A DNA stretch of 58,710 bases. It comes from Gymnopus androsaceus JB14 (taxonomy: Eukaryota; Basidiomycota; Agaricomycetes; Agaricales; Omphalotaceae). The translations under genes were made by a program, and so were the position numbers. The stretch's first letter is position 1. Every line of letters begins with the position of its first letter. Positions 1 to 10,622 of this stretch are shown here, piece after piece. Under the pieces are notes generated by a model. The model did not search any database. It had not been told where the DNA came from and saw only the letters and a list, made by a program, of their open reading frames with translations. The stretch spans positions 1 through 58,710 of the forward strand of contig ML769769.1 in assembly GCA_009733575.1 (NCBI GenBank), read 5' to 3'.

Positions 1-798
1 TAATGCTGCCTAATGCATAACATGGTGGCTCTGAACTGGAAAAATTCCTCTGTAAGGCTCCAAAAACAAAATGTTAACCCTTGGTTAACCCAAACATGGA
101 AATTCAGCAGAGCCCATGGTGCCTGAACTGGTGGATGATACAATTTTTTTGGTCTTGAACTAGTTCTTAGCCAAGTTCAGCCCATGATACTCGTTAGGGT
201 TGAACAACTGGTTAAAATCAAGTTAAAATGGTAAAATTTAGCAAAGTAAATGACATGTTTGGGGTAAATGTGGGGCAACTCATTGCAAATTGATTATGTA
301 ACCATGGGAACTTCCTTTCATATAAGGCGCTCAACACAGACATGGGCACCAATATAGTTATCAATACCATCCTGACCATGGTCTCCAGCTCCGCTTTTTC
401 TAAAGTAATATATTGTGAGTATGTTGAGTTGGACTTATCTTGAAGAACATACCCATTATTTGTATGGAACATCATGTCAAAGAGAACATGTTTGCTACCA
501 ATGGCGGTGGGCATTTACAATGACAGCCAATGACAGCCAATGACATTTTCCGGGAGATTGACAAATTCACTGACAAGGAAATTCTCAAAGCTGCAGGGAA
601 GACATTCAGAAGACATTCAAGACAATTGATGAACTGTAAGTGCTTTTTATTATGCATGACTTAATTTACGAATTCTATATATATTTACTGCCAAAATGCT
701 CACTCGACTTGGACAGCTCCCAATGATCAATGACTCAAATGAAGGTCCTCTTGGTTCTACTTGAGTCTATCTTCAAAACAATCCAAGCAGCAATACCT

Positions 799-1459
799 TC
801 ATGTTTTCGGCTCAGGCTCATGCTACTTGCAACAACACTGAGGCATTTATATCCAAGCACTGCAAGGTGATGATCAGCTGTATGTGATGCAGCGTGCACA
901 AGAAGAGGATGCAAGTGGTATGGTGAAGAAGTTTTGGGAAGAGTATGTGAGACTGCAGAAGGAATGTGCTGAGACAGCTTGAATCAAAGTGGCCAAAAAC
1001 TTGCGGAAAAAGGTAGCGGATGAAGAGCGTTTGAATTTGCTTCATGGAGTTACAGATTGCAACAAAATCCTTAAAATGACTATTGCAGAACTTAAGGATC
1101 AGTTCAAGTACTACAAGAATGTCCGGAAAGATCAAATTCCTGCTAACAACACAAGCTTCAATGAAAAAGAAGGAAGACTGGCAAGCTATGGTGCTTGCAT
1201 CCATGGAACGCATGTAAGCTTTGGATAACTTTATTATTCTATTCAGCTCATTTTTCACAGGTATTTACCTTCTTTGCCTACTGATACAATTACCACATTG
1301 ACTACAAGCATGGCTCCAGTGGACCACATGCTTGAACATTTGCAAAGAATGGACACTTCTGATGACATGGAGGATGGTTTAGACAATGATTTGGACTATA
1401 GAGATGATGGATCTCTCATGAAATTGTATTTTGATTACTTGACGAACTGTCTGTATTAA
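799..1459 (+). pseudogene. Degenerate open-frame remnant, probably transposon-associated
   Basis: Two short frames on the plus strand (989-1228 and 1274-1459), preceded by a lysine- and glutamate-rich stretch readable from about 865, form a discontinuous coding trace. A stop at about 980 interrupts the part reading FWEEYVRLQKECAETA from the part reading IKVAKNLRKKVADEERLNLL. The second frame is acidic. I recognise no catalytic motif. The surrounding 1-2.5 kb is AT-rich and repetitive, so a decayed mobile-element gene is the simplest reading. A broken host gene is possible; I assign no function. Confidence 0.3.
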
Positions 1460-1850
1460 CTCTAGTTACTCCAAACCAGCTTTTGACTGCACGAAAAGCG
1501 TAAAACACTGTATATGTTCAACAAATAATTTTTTAAATTTTTTCTCAGTTGGTGTCCACCTAGATATGCCTTTTTCAAGTATATTTTACAGCAATGATTA
1601 AGCAGTACTTGTATTAGTTCAGGTGGTACAAGGAGGAACATGCAGGAGCATCACTTTGGCGGATCGGTGGCTGTGCTCCGCTGCCGCTGTTTCCGTAGGT
1701 CATGCCCACCACCACTACCAACCACAGAGGCTAAAGTATCAATTTCAGCTGGGGCCTTTGAATACTATTGAGCCTGCTGGCTTTATAATGCCTCCATAGT
1801 TTATAAAAGCAATCCAGAGGCTCTTCCCCTTACATAAAAATGGTTGAGAC

Positions 1851-2086
1851 CTTGTTCTGCAAGCTGTTTTCAATGCAAAATTCACGAATTTCTCTAGTTT
1901 CAGCTGGTATCATAACTAGGCAGGCATTGAGCACATGGAAAAAAGGCTACATGCCTAAAGACTGCTTCCTTGTTCTGCAAGCTGTTTTCAATGCAAAATT
2001 CACGAATTTCTCTAGTTTCAGCTGGTATCATAACTAGGCAGGCATTGAGCACACGGAAAAAAGGCTACATGCCTAAAGACTGCTTC
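1851..2086. repeat. 118-bp tandem duplication (two copies)
   Basis: Copy 1 is 1851-1968 and copy 2 is 1969-2086. They abut directly, and the difference I noticed is one base (acatgg against acacgg near the 3' end). Near identity implies a recent duplication. It lies outside any recognised gene. Confidence 0.9.
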
Positions 2087-4090
2087 TGTCATGTGTGGCA
2101 GAATTTCTCCGAGACCTTCCAGGGCAAAATTTGAGAGTTAAGAGGTCAAGGAGATGTCAGCAACTAGTTCCCCACAACATGAGGTACCAGGCATCACAAC
2201 TTCATACTTAGGTAAAGACAAGAACAATGAGGAAAAGAGAAGAAGATGATATTGAGAACTAGGAGGTATTGACAAGATTGAAGCTAAGGACTATGCTACA
2301 GCTACAACTACTATATATACTACTGTACAAGCCCTAGACCCAGAACCCTATGCCCTGTACATACTGTAACAATGCATGAAACTGAAGTACAACAGTATTG
2401 ACGTCTGTAAGTAATAAGTGATCGTACATGTGTATCCAGTACCAAATGCAGCATCCTAGCATGAGGTGTGATCAAAGTGATCAAAGGATGATCGGATGAT
2501 CAAGACCTATGATCAAGGATCAAACAATCATACAAGATCATACATGTGTCCGATGAACTATAAAGAATGAAACATAAGTAAACAACACAGCCATGCACCT
2601 AAACGAGCACGCACTTAAGTAAGCGCCGAGATATACAAAGACAAATAGAAGAAATAGATAAGTAATAGTCCATGTGGCATGAGATAAGATAAAGTGTTCG
2701 TAACAGGAGAAGGAACAAGACTTTTTGTGACATCCCGATGCATCAATTTTGGTGGTCAACTGTGACATTTGATGTGATGTTTTTTTTATAAACACTAGTG
2801 ATTCAAGGGTCCTCAATGGCGGCATTGATATTGCACTCAGATATAATGTTCATTAGCCATTCTAAGTAAGTAGTTAGCTTAAGTACATCCTATGCTATCT
2901 ATATATAAAATCCAAAGTCAATCAAATGTCATTGAAGGTGTTTCTGAGGCAGTTTATAAAAATTTTATAAACTCTGCAGGTACAATAGTAAGAGGGATAA
3001 TCACATACTTTGCACATCTGCCAATACAACTGTCTTCTTGCTGTACAAATATACAAAATGGCCAAAGCAGGTAAGAACACTTCCAACCATGTTGTTGGTG
3101 TAAGATGGATGTTCACAAGTACCAGTCCATTTCTTGAAGTGTGATATGCCAATTTTTTGGCTAAGGCTAGAACTGCGCAGAACCAATAATCCTAGGTTCT
3201 GTTCGTAACAAAACACGGTCAATAAGAGAGCTATAGTGAGCCCAAGCTGATAGTTAGAATCTAGTATCTACCAAGGACCTATTCTACCCAAGAGGTTGCA
3301 GAGTAACAGTACATGCAATGGTACCATACTTAACTTTGTGAATGCACCTCGATCAAAGTCCTATGCATGGTATGGTGTAGCAAGGCAGGCTTGTTGGATA
3401 ACAAGTTGCTGACCAAGGCAGATAAACGAGTGTTAGAACCATACTTGTCCTAAGCCTGATTACTATAGTTGTACTATAGTAGTAGTCAAATATTGTAGTT
3501 AATAGTCTATCGGTAAATAGACTATGACAAGGGTGTATCATTGTGAGCAGACCAGTTGTTGATGGTGCTGGTAGTTTACTACGTTTAAGGGATTGGGCAC
3601 GGCGAGCAATAGGCTCGAAATGGTTGTATTGATTAGTGCCAGTGTTAGGCACTTGATAGCAAGCTTTGATCACGATCAGAGTTGTATTGAATACGGATCA
3701 ATGATATCAATCAATATCAAAGCGTTGTTACAGAATGTCAAAGACATTGTATAAGTTCGAGAGTGAAGAAAAAGAGGCAGAGGCAGTTGGTAAATAGACA
3801 AAATAGTAGAACTGGGGAACTGAGGTGTATTCTGAAGCCAAAGTGGTCATGGGATTTGATTTACTCGTGACTTCGCCGCCCTTCCCAAATAGGACATGGT
3901 ATGCCCTGTCCCAAATTAGAAAGGGCGCATCCGGCCATGGCATCGGACCGGAGCAAAGGCATATTCTCGCAAAATTATTGCTAGTAGCAGCAATCAATCG
4001 GTAGACCTTTCGATAACAAGCTAGCTAGTGCTAAAGTTTTGAGTAGATAACCACTGAGCCACCAGAGCAATAATATACAGTAATTCAATG
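2087..4090. other. Gene-poor stretch, possible solo LTR inside
   Basis: I see no supported gene here. Positions 2455-2545 are rich in GATC-containing words. Positions 3431-3731 begin TGTTAG and end TTACA, the outline of a Ty1/copia-type LTR, but the five bases on either side do not match, so a solo LTR is only a guess. Confidence 0.3.
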
Positions 4091-4139
4091 TCAATTTAAG
4101 AGCTTCTTTGGCCGATTACATACAGAGTAATATATATAC

Positions 4140-5760
4140 CTATGCAAACCCAAAGTATTCAGCCTCCTCAGCCTCTTGCTCGCCCTTCTCTTCATCTCTG
4201 TCTGGCGCTTCCACATCCCCGCCATCATTGCCCGTTTCATCCCCCTCAAAGTCCTCATCATCATCGTCATCTCTCCTGTCCAGACCCAGCTCTTCACGCG
4301 CCACTCTGTCATTCCCATCTTCCTCAGCTTTAAACTCTTCCTCCTTCTGCAAAGATGAATTCCACATCTTCAAGAACTTCTCTCGTAAGCCCCGTTGAAT
4401 CTGCACTTGAACCCAGGATACCGAGCTAATGGTGTCTTTCGTGTCAGCAAGATCGCAAAGTTTGGAAACAGCAGCATTGTGAGCGGTCCAAAGATACACG
4501 CAGGAACCTAGTCCAACACCTAGTACATTGGTGCTCAACCAGTCGACTAGATTGAGATAAAAATCTTCCACACTAGTTCTGGTGCATCGAGCACACGGTA
4601 CAGTGTCTTGCAAATGCTCCGTAGCTGACGGCGCAGGCTTTTGAGCAGCTGACGACTCTGGGCCCGTCCTGGGCTCATTGAATAAGCCTCGTCAGTAGGA
4701 GTATCGAGCCAACGAGAAGGAGTGCTGGGATTGGAGTGTGAGGGTGAGCTGTAGGCGGATAAACGGCGCCGAGTGGGAGTAGAGGGCGGAACAGCAGCCA
4801 AAGTTGAAGTGACCGGGGGACAGGTAAGAGAAGAAGGCCTATGAGGCAAAAGAGGATTGACTTCTGTGATAATTGATGCCCATTTCACCCCAACCGACAC
4901 AGGGAGGATGCTTCATTGCTTCTAAGCTGCAAAAGTGGGTCAGTTGGACAGACATACCAGAAAGCTGGAACGTACATCTCAGCTTTGATCGGGTCGTCGT
5001 ATTCTTGGCGTTATGACTGTATTCCACAATAACTATCGACTTATATAGAATAAAGATATAACTTACCGGTGCACTCCAATAACAAACCAATAGCGAACGA
5101 ACAAAAGGAGAACGTGATAAATCTCACCTCCTTCCATTTCCTCAGAAAAATTTCCTGTGCCAGCAACAAAAGTTACGGGAGATGATACAGCAGCAGAGGT
5201 TGCGACCACTGTGCAGTTGCTTTGGAGAGTATTTTGTTGGTAACTTGTGATTTGGGCTTCAGATTGCAGCTCTTCTGGTTGAAAATGAGATTAAATAAAC
5301 GAAGAGAGCATTAGAGGCAGACCTTGTGCTTCAGCTTCAGTCTCCATCATTGACTCGTCGGAAATGACATCGGAAGTGAGAACAAAGTTCGAGAGTAATG
5401 GAAGGCGAGTCCGGCGGTGCTTGTACTGCAGAAATCGTTGATATCAACAATAAACAAGAAAGAAAAGCACTCACCACACTGAGCTTGACACCGAGTTCCT
5501 CCTCCTTCCTTGTTGCAAGTGTTTATCCTTCTTCAATTCCTCTGCCCTCCTCACCTCCCCCATAGAGGACGTGTAGAAAACACGCGAAAAGGTTTGACAG
5601 ACCTAAAGGATTTGCTGAGCATCTTCAGCGCATTTGTATCTTATAATAAAAGTGAAGATTTAGTACAAGGAGAAAAAGTCTGGACACTCACTTCCACATC
5701 TCCAGAGCCTTGAACAACAGTTTGAGCTGTTCTTCGGTAAGATCTCCGTTATATAAACAT
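4140..5760 (-). CDS. Unrecognised multi-exon membrane protein with acidic tail
   Basis: The minus strand carries a gene with short introns. Candidate exon boundaries include a donor near 5700, an intron at about 5435-5484 and another at about 5277-5325. The internal part contains a hydrophobic run near 5085 (YHVLLLFVRYWFVIGV). A Pro/Ser-rich segment follows (4547-4900), then a second hydrophobic run (NVLGVGLGSCVYLW, about 4500) and a strongly acidic C-terminus ending at 4140. Frames 4547-4900 and 4140-4613 overlap and need an unidentified splice or a one-base correction. The start is not fixed; the best coding upstream is LTEEQLKLLFKALEMW near 5710. I do not recognise the family. The tail could be a cytosolic interaction surface. 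Confidence 0.45.
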
Positions 5761-5960
5761 CGGGAATATGAGAGTTGGTGGTCAGAGAACGAAAGACAAT
5801 CAACGGCAAATCAACGGAGCTCCGGAATTACAAGTCACATGGTGTCAACGTATGAAGGACGCTATGAGTGTGAAGGATGCCATGCTCATGGTCCTCTCGT
5901 TCCTGGTCGGAGTCTCATCCTTTCACTGGATGTAGAAGACAAGGCAGGTGACACGTAAAT

Positions 5961-7138
5961 GTCAAAGCGGTCAAAGCGGTCTTAATTCAAACACTACTGT
6001 ATCTACATAAACCATCTCATTCACTTACTCTGATTGCAATTGATCAGAGTTGCAATACTTAATCAAGCACACCTCTCCTCCTAGTTAGAGCCAACTCAAT
6101 TTGCTATGTATCGGGATGCAATGAAAAGGATAGCTACGGCGTGAAACTCTAAGTAAGTATATAAGCCAATCTTCCCCCAGAGAAATGAATTGCTTTTCCC
6201 TCGTGAGCTCATTTTGTTCATCCAATATTTGACCAACTGTGGTCCGTGGACTCCATGGATTCCGGAATGCAAGTGGAGTACGGATGTAATAAACTGGACG
6301 AGTCCGTTTGGCTCCTACTCAGTGCCAGGAGCTTTAACTTGGACCCTTGGTTAGCAATTTCAGCACCTACCACTGCATTGTTTGAGGTCGATTCCCCAAC
6401 AAATGAACTATCAAAATAATATCACCTATTGCTCATAATGCTTCGCACATACTCTCAAAAATGACCTCAGAGTTTCGCTGATATTTGGCTCTAGTTCATT
6501 GCTTAGAACAATGGAGTTGATTCTAGATATACAGTACTTATTTAGAATGAAATGCAATTTTATCAACATTATTATGTTCAGTACATGCAATTTCTCGATA
6601 TTACAGACTAAATGCGTCTACTGAAGCGATCCCGGAGCATCCGGATGATATCTGATATCATCTCACTGCATGAGACCGTCGTTTCAAACCACGAGCTCGA
6701 AAGAAACACCCGTTAAGCGCCTACGGACCGCATTTCCGAACATGATTGTTTGGCAATCTCACGGTTGAGCTTGGCTCTTAACATTCATTCAGCGCGACGG
6801 ACTATGGCTCAAGACTTGCCTAAACCTCCTCAGGCCCATTGTACGTCTTGTTCATTCTTATTTGGAAGTTTTTTTTGACTTAATTCCTTGGTTATAGCTC
6901 CATTTTTCCTCGAATTCCCCTGCATCTGGCATCGACTTCTCATACGGCGACTCGACCTGGAGATCCAAGATTGAATTTTGGATGCAATTTATAGGCGCTT
7001 TCTATCTTTGCACTTCCTCTGGTTCTTTTTAAGTCAAAACTCGACAGTGAAGATGGAGACTGGTGGTGTGTGCTACATCAAGCATGAGGTCTATGGCAGT
7101 CGTTGTTTTGGACCTCGAAATGACTTACTAAATTGTCA
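5961..7138. other. No gene recognised
   Basis: I could not support any coding exon here. The part next to 7139 may hold eroded 5' exons of the GH47 fragment, but I could not match them to family motifs. Confidence 0.4.
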
Positions 7139-7480
7139 TTTGACCAAGATGTAAACTTCAATACTTCGAGGTGAGCTGTGATTTTAACTGCAGTTTTTAA
7201 TCATCTCAAATTCGCTCATAGACTACTATCCGTGTTCTTGGCGGTCTTCTCTTGGCATACGAACTCACTGGCCACGATAAACTCTATCTCGGCCGTGCTA
7301 TCGAGCTAGCCAACCATATCTGTTTTCGACACCGAATCAGGGCTTCCCCTACCCAACATCAATCTCGCTCAATGAAAAGGCGTCCCAGACCCAGATCTTC
7401 ATTTCCTCGTCAGCACCACAGAGGTGTCAACATTGCAACTCAAGTTCAGACGTTCTGCACATTGACGGGTCAGCCTTGAC
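7139..7480 (+). pseudogene. GH47 alpha-1,2-mannosidase fragment (pseudogene)
   Basis: Class I mannosidases trim N-glycans in the ER and Golgi. Three consecutive pieces match the family in order: FETTIRVLGGLLLAYELTG (spliced across an intron at 7171-7221), DTESGLPLPNINLAQ (about 7328-7372, another frame) and STTEVSTLQLKFRRSAH (about 7400-7460), corresponding to the conserved FETTIR, TPSGIPY and EVGTLQLEF blocks. Successive pieces are in different frames and stops occur at about 7371 and 7460. Roughly a quarter of the catalytic domain is present; catalytic acid-containing regions upstream and the C-terminal part are not recognisable. The intron is retained, so this is a DNA-level copy rather than a retrocopy. 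Confidence 0.75.
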
Positions 7481-8118
7481 AGAGCTTAGGTGTATGATAG
7501 GCCTTCGGATACGGTACTTTGCTGCAATTCACTTCTGGTACATACTAATGTCAACTCCTAGTCTCTTGTTGTCATGCCATGCATTTTCTCACCGCGCGTA
7601 TGAGTGGTGGACTGACTCTTTTTTGACTGGTATGAGTACGCCTCGGGATCGACACCCACCGCATCATGTTCAAGTCTGTTACATCGGAGGAGTTCCCTGT
7701 CCTACGACGAATGGTACTACTACTGCTATGGTTGGAGGGCCCGCGGACATCCCACCCAAAACGCTCCCAATAACCTGGTTCATGGATGGAACACTCAACA
7801 TCTGATAACAGTCAGCCTCGTTCTCATTTATATATATTCTTTTTGCTAATTTTTATTGCAATTCTAGGATTTGTGGACCAGACTGCTTCCAATTCATCCC
7901 CCAACAACACCTCTGAGACCTTTTACGGTTCCAAAACCTCCCAGCAGTTACGCAGCACCTCCTCGACGCTTTTCTAAATGACTGTTTCTCCTGAGATCCG
8001 GTGCCTATAATTGGCCAAGGCCCAATTCATTCCCATTCTGTACAACAATGATGCACAACCCATTTGGACACGTAACTCCACCGACATCTCTCACTGACTG
8101 AGACTGTCATTTTGAACG

Positions 8119-8518
8119 ATGAGCTTGAAACTTGCCGTCACCAAGGAGGTTGAGAAGGTAAACTTTTGTCGTAATGTTTAGTACACATCGAGCTAACTTT
8201 GTTCCTTTGTAGGAGGCAGAGGCAGAGGCCGACGCCAACGCCGAGGATAAGCTTAAGATTGAGGAGGTCAAGGATGAGGACAACAAGCCCAAGGACAAGA
8301 AGATGAAGAATATTAAGGAGGTTGAGACCACCAATGAGGAGCTCAACGAGACGGAACCCATCTGGACGCGTAACCCCAGCAACATCACCACTGAAGGATA
8401 CGCCGCGTTCTACAAGAGCTTGACCAACAACTGGCCATGGGAGGACCACCTTGCTGTGAAGCACTTCTCCGTCGAAGGTCAACTCAAGTTAGACAGGTTT
8501 ATATGGATGTATAAGTAG
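8119..8518 (+). pseudogene. Hsp90 fragment: charged linker and start of middle domain
   Basis: Exon 8119-8157 (MSLKLAVTKEVEK), an intron at 8158-8212 and exon 8213-8518 give one open frame of 114 residues. It aligns with Hsp90 from the end of the N-terminal domain (VTKEVEK), through the acidic/basic linker, to the middle domain ([26 protein letters not shown], [16 protein letters not shown]). Homology then stops abruptly and the frame ends ten residues later. Differences from the usual sequence include an extra WP before WEDH. The ATP-binding domain and the dimerisation domain are absent, so it cannot be a chaperone. It could be expressed as a small protein. The intron is retained, arguing for DNA-level capture. 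Confidence 0.85.
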
Positions 8519-8630
8519 AATTTATCATTTGTGTTGAATCAGCAAATCTGAATGTGCGATAATGGCTACATACATGGCCCAGCCTAGAGGTAAGATAGCT
8601 CAATTACTGTACCTCCTTATATTGTTCACA

Positions 8631-8990
8631 TGAACAAGTGGTTAGTGTGCACTGCTGTAAGCGTTTGTCAGCTGATTAAGTGCTGGAGTATCTGTGGAGC
8701 GCAAGGTTTGATTCCTTGCGGCGACATTTTACTCCAGCTCTATCTTGGTCCAGTAAATGCTTCCGGTGTCTCCGTTGTGCTCATCTTTGTCAGCACGTAC
8801 CTCCGCCTCGGTGACTCATCATCCCGACGCTATGGGCACTGGAAATACTGGTGCATGGGATATATCCCTTGGTCATGGTGGTGCACTGGTGCTATGGATT
8901 TATCCCATAGCACCATTTCCAGAGGCATTGGCTCTTCTATGGTTATTTCCCTACTGAAGCATTCGCAAAGTAGGGATATAGCCCAGTGTT
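8631..8990. repeat. tRNA-like sequence followed by palindromic repeat
   Basis: At 8639-8735 there is an A-box-like tggttagtgtgc and a B-box-like ggtttgattcc inside a perfect short stem (gcaagg/ccttgc), suggesting a tRNA-derived SINE-like sequence rather than a working tRNA, because no acceptor stem closes it. From about 8829 the sequence is full of ctatgg/ccatag words and holds a 10-bp inverted repeat (ggtgctatgg/ccatagcacc) at 8881-8910. Mobile-element origin is inferred. Confidence 0.4.
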
Positions 8991-10031
8991 AAGCCTTCAG
9001 AATAACAGTTACAGGTGTTCCGCAATGAATGCAGAGCCCTTCTCTCATTCTGCAATTCCGTTCCTCCCTCGAGACTGGTGTCATAACTTCTTGTGGTTGA
9101 TTATTGGATTGATTAAGACTTGTATCTGCTAGTTTAGCTTGGGCACTTGGACCACTTGCATTTTTCCCAGCATTATTGAATCTATTGTAGCGATTTGCAT
9201 AATTATTCTGTTGAGTTTTAGGTGCCACTATGTTGTTGGTGACATTGTTATTTTTGTTTGTTGTAATTTCTCCCCCCCGTGTTAAGATATTGGTTGTAAG
9301 TGCTAGCCAGTCCAGCCTCTTCAAAAGCTTCCCGTGCACCATCCAAATCTAACAGACGGTCCACGACGTCAACATATGTGGTGGGGATTCATCCAATGTT
9401 GGTGAGTCTATTGCGAAGGTCTCTACGGATTTGCTTGAGGAGTTGAAAACATAGAGCGTGGTCATTACATTCAGTTTTGAGGGACACATCCTCGAATTGG
9501 ACTAGGAAATCCGCAAAAGTCTCACCAGATTTCTGAATGGCATTATCAAGGGCTGCTTGGGAAGTTAGCTGTTCATTGTGTAGTCCAAACATTTGGCCAA
9601 AAAGGTCCAAAAACTCTTCCCACTCATGAAGATCCGGTATGTATCCCCCCATTCCAATGCCAATTTCTCTCTCTACCAGATTTTGGTAGTAACAAGATGC
9701 GGCACCAGTAAGCCATGAGGACGCATATTGAACCTTAGATTCTGTTGTTTCGTAAATGGTGGGTTTGGCCATAAACATTTGATAACAATCGGAGATGAAA
9801 GTCCTCCATAGTCATTAGTTAGTACCGTCAAAATGGTCTGGCTTTCTAATCTCGCGCTTTGACTCTCGAGCTAATCTTCCTGCGTCTCCATTCCCATTCC
9901 CCCCGTTGGGAGTCCCTGGAGGTCCTGGTGGTCCTGGGCTCCCAGTGGACCCGGAGCTCCTGGTTACCCTGATATCCTCGATGACCTGGGGTACCAGCGG
10001 ACCCGGGTGCAGCCCTAGCTGCTAGATCCAT
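8989..10031 (-). mobile_element. Ty3/Gypsy gag remnant
   Basis: On the minus strand three frames in the expected order make up a broken gag. Frame 10031-9846 is Pro/Gly-rich, like the N-terminal spacer of basidiomycete Gypsy gag. Frame 9778-9389 is the capsid-like core with YASSWLTGAASCYYQNL, FADFLVQFEDVSLKT and RRDLRNRLTNIG. Frame 9342-8989 has the Asn/Gln-rich spacer and the first half of a zinc knuckle (CIHCGTP), after which the CX2CX4HX4C motif is lost to a frameshift. Protease, reverse transcriptase and integrase are absent, so this is a dead 5' fragment. Its 5' end abuts the inverted-repeat element at 10016. Confidence 0.8.
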
Positions 10032-10622
10032 GTATCAATCAAGGGAGATCCCCCATTTTCTGGGATACATCAGAATGGGGGATCTCCCTTATGCCTATAA
10101 ATATAGGATAGCTAGAAAAGTGTCATAAAATAAATGGCAAGAGCGGGAATTGAACCCAAAGCCTCTTGAATATTTGTCTGACATAATCAAGCATAACACT
10201 ATATCCACTACACTAAGTGACCATGCTAAAATATAAATACTTGTATAATATATGCTCTCATCTACTACTTTTTTTCAATGAGTGGGGGCAAACCCCGACA
10301 CCCCCATTAAATATAATCAACCCTTAACCCTAACCCCAACCCCTAACCCTAGCCTTTGTGGACCAGGCGCTATTTATATTTACACAATACCCTATATATA
10401 AGATACTAAACATGTTGAGCTAGTATCAGTCACTTGGTAAAGTGGTACAAGGTGCTAGGTTTTGGGATTATATAATCCTAATTCCATTAGGTTGAGGGTT
10501 CAATCCTCTCTTGTGCCACTTTTTAATTTGACATTAAATGTATAGGGCAAGGGAGATCCACCATTCTGATGTATCCCAGAAAATGGGGGATGTCCCTTGA
10601 TTGATACATCAACCTAGCAGCT
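10016..10622. mobile_element. About 600-bp foldback element with tRNA-like arms and telomere-like centre
   Basis: The left end (10016-10092) and the reverse complement of the right end (10549-10622) are nearly identical, both reading agctgctag then tgtatcaatcaaggga. Each terminal repeat is itself an imperfect palindrome built on gggagatc/gatctccc. Next inside, a tRNA-like block lies on the minus strand (about 10135-10225, B-box gggttcaattcc) and a related one on the plus strand (about 10430-10522, A-box tggtaaagtgg, B-box gggttcaatcc). The two blocks begin gtcactt and end near tgcca, so the arms are diverged inverted copies. Between them, 10319-10353 is a run of degenerate CCCTAA-type units. 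No protein is encoded. Confidence 0.8.

Noticed and set aside
3431..3731. Solo Ty1/copia LTR
   Set aside because: It has TG...CA-like ends only; no target duplication, second copy or internal domain is visible.
4108..4398. Ser-rich plus-strand protein
   Set aside because: It is the complement of the acidic tail of the minus-strand gene; GAN/GAG codon runs read as TCN codons on the other strand.
10135..10522. Functional tRNA genes
   Set aside because: A and B boxes exist, but no complete cloverleaf closes: acceptor stems do not pair properly and loops are too long.
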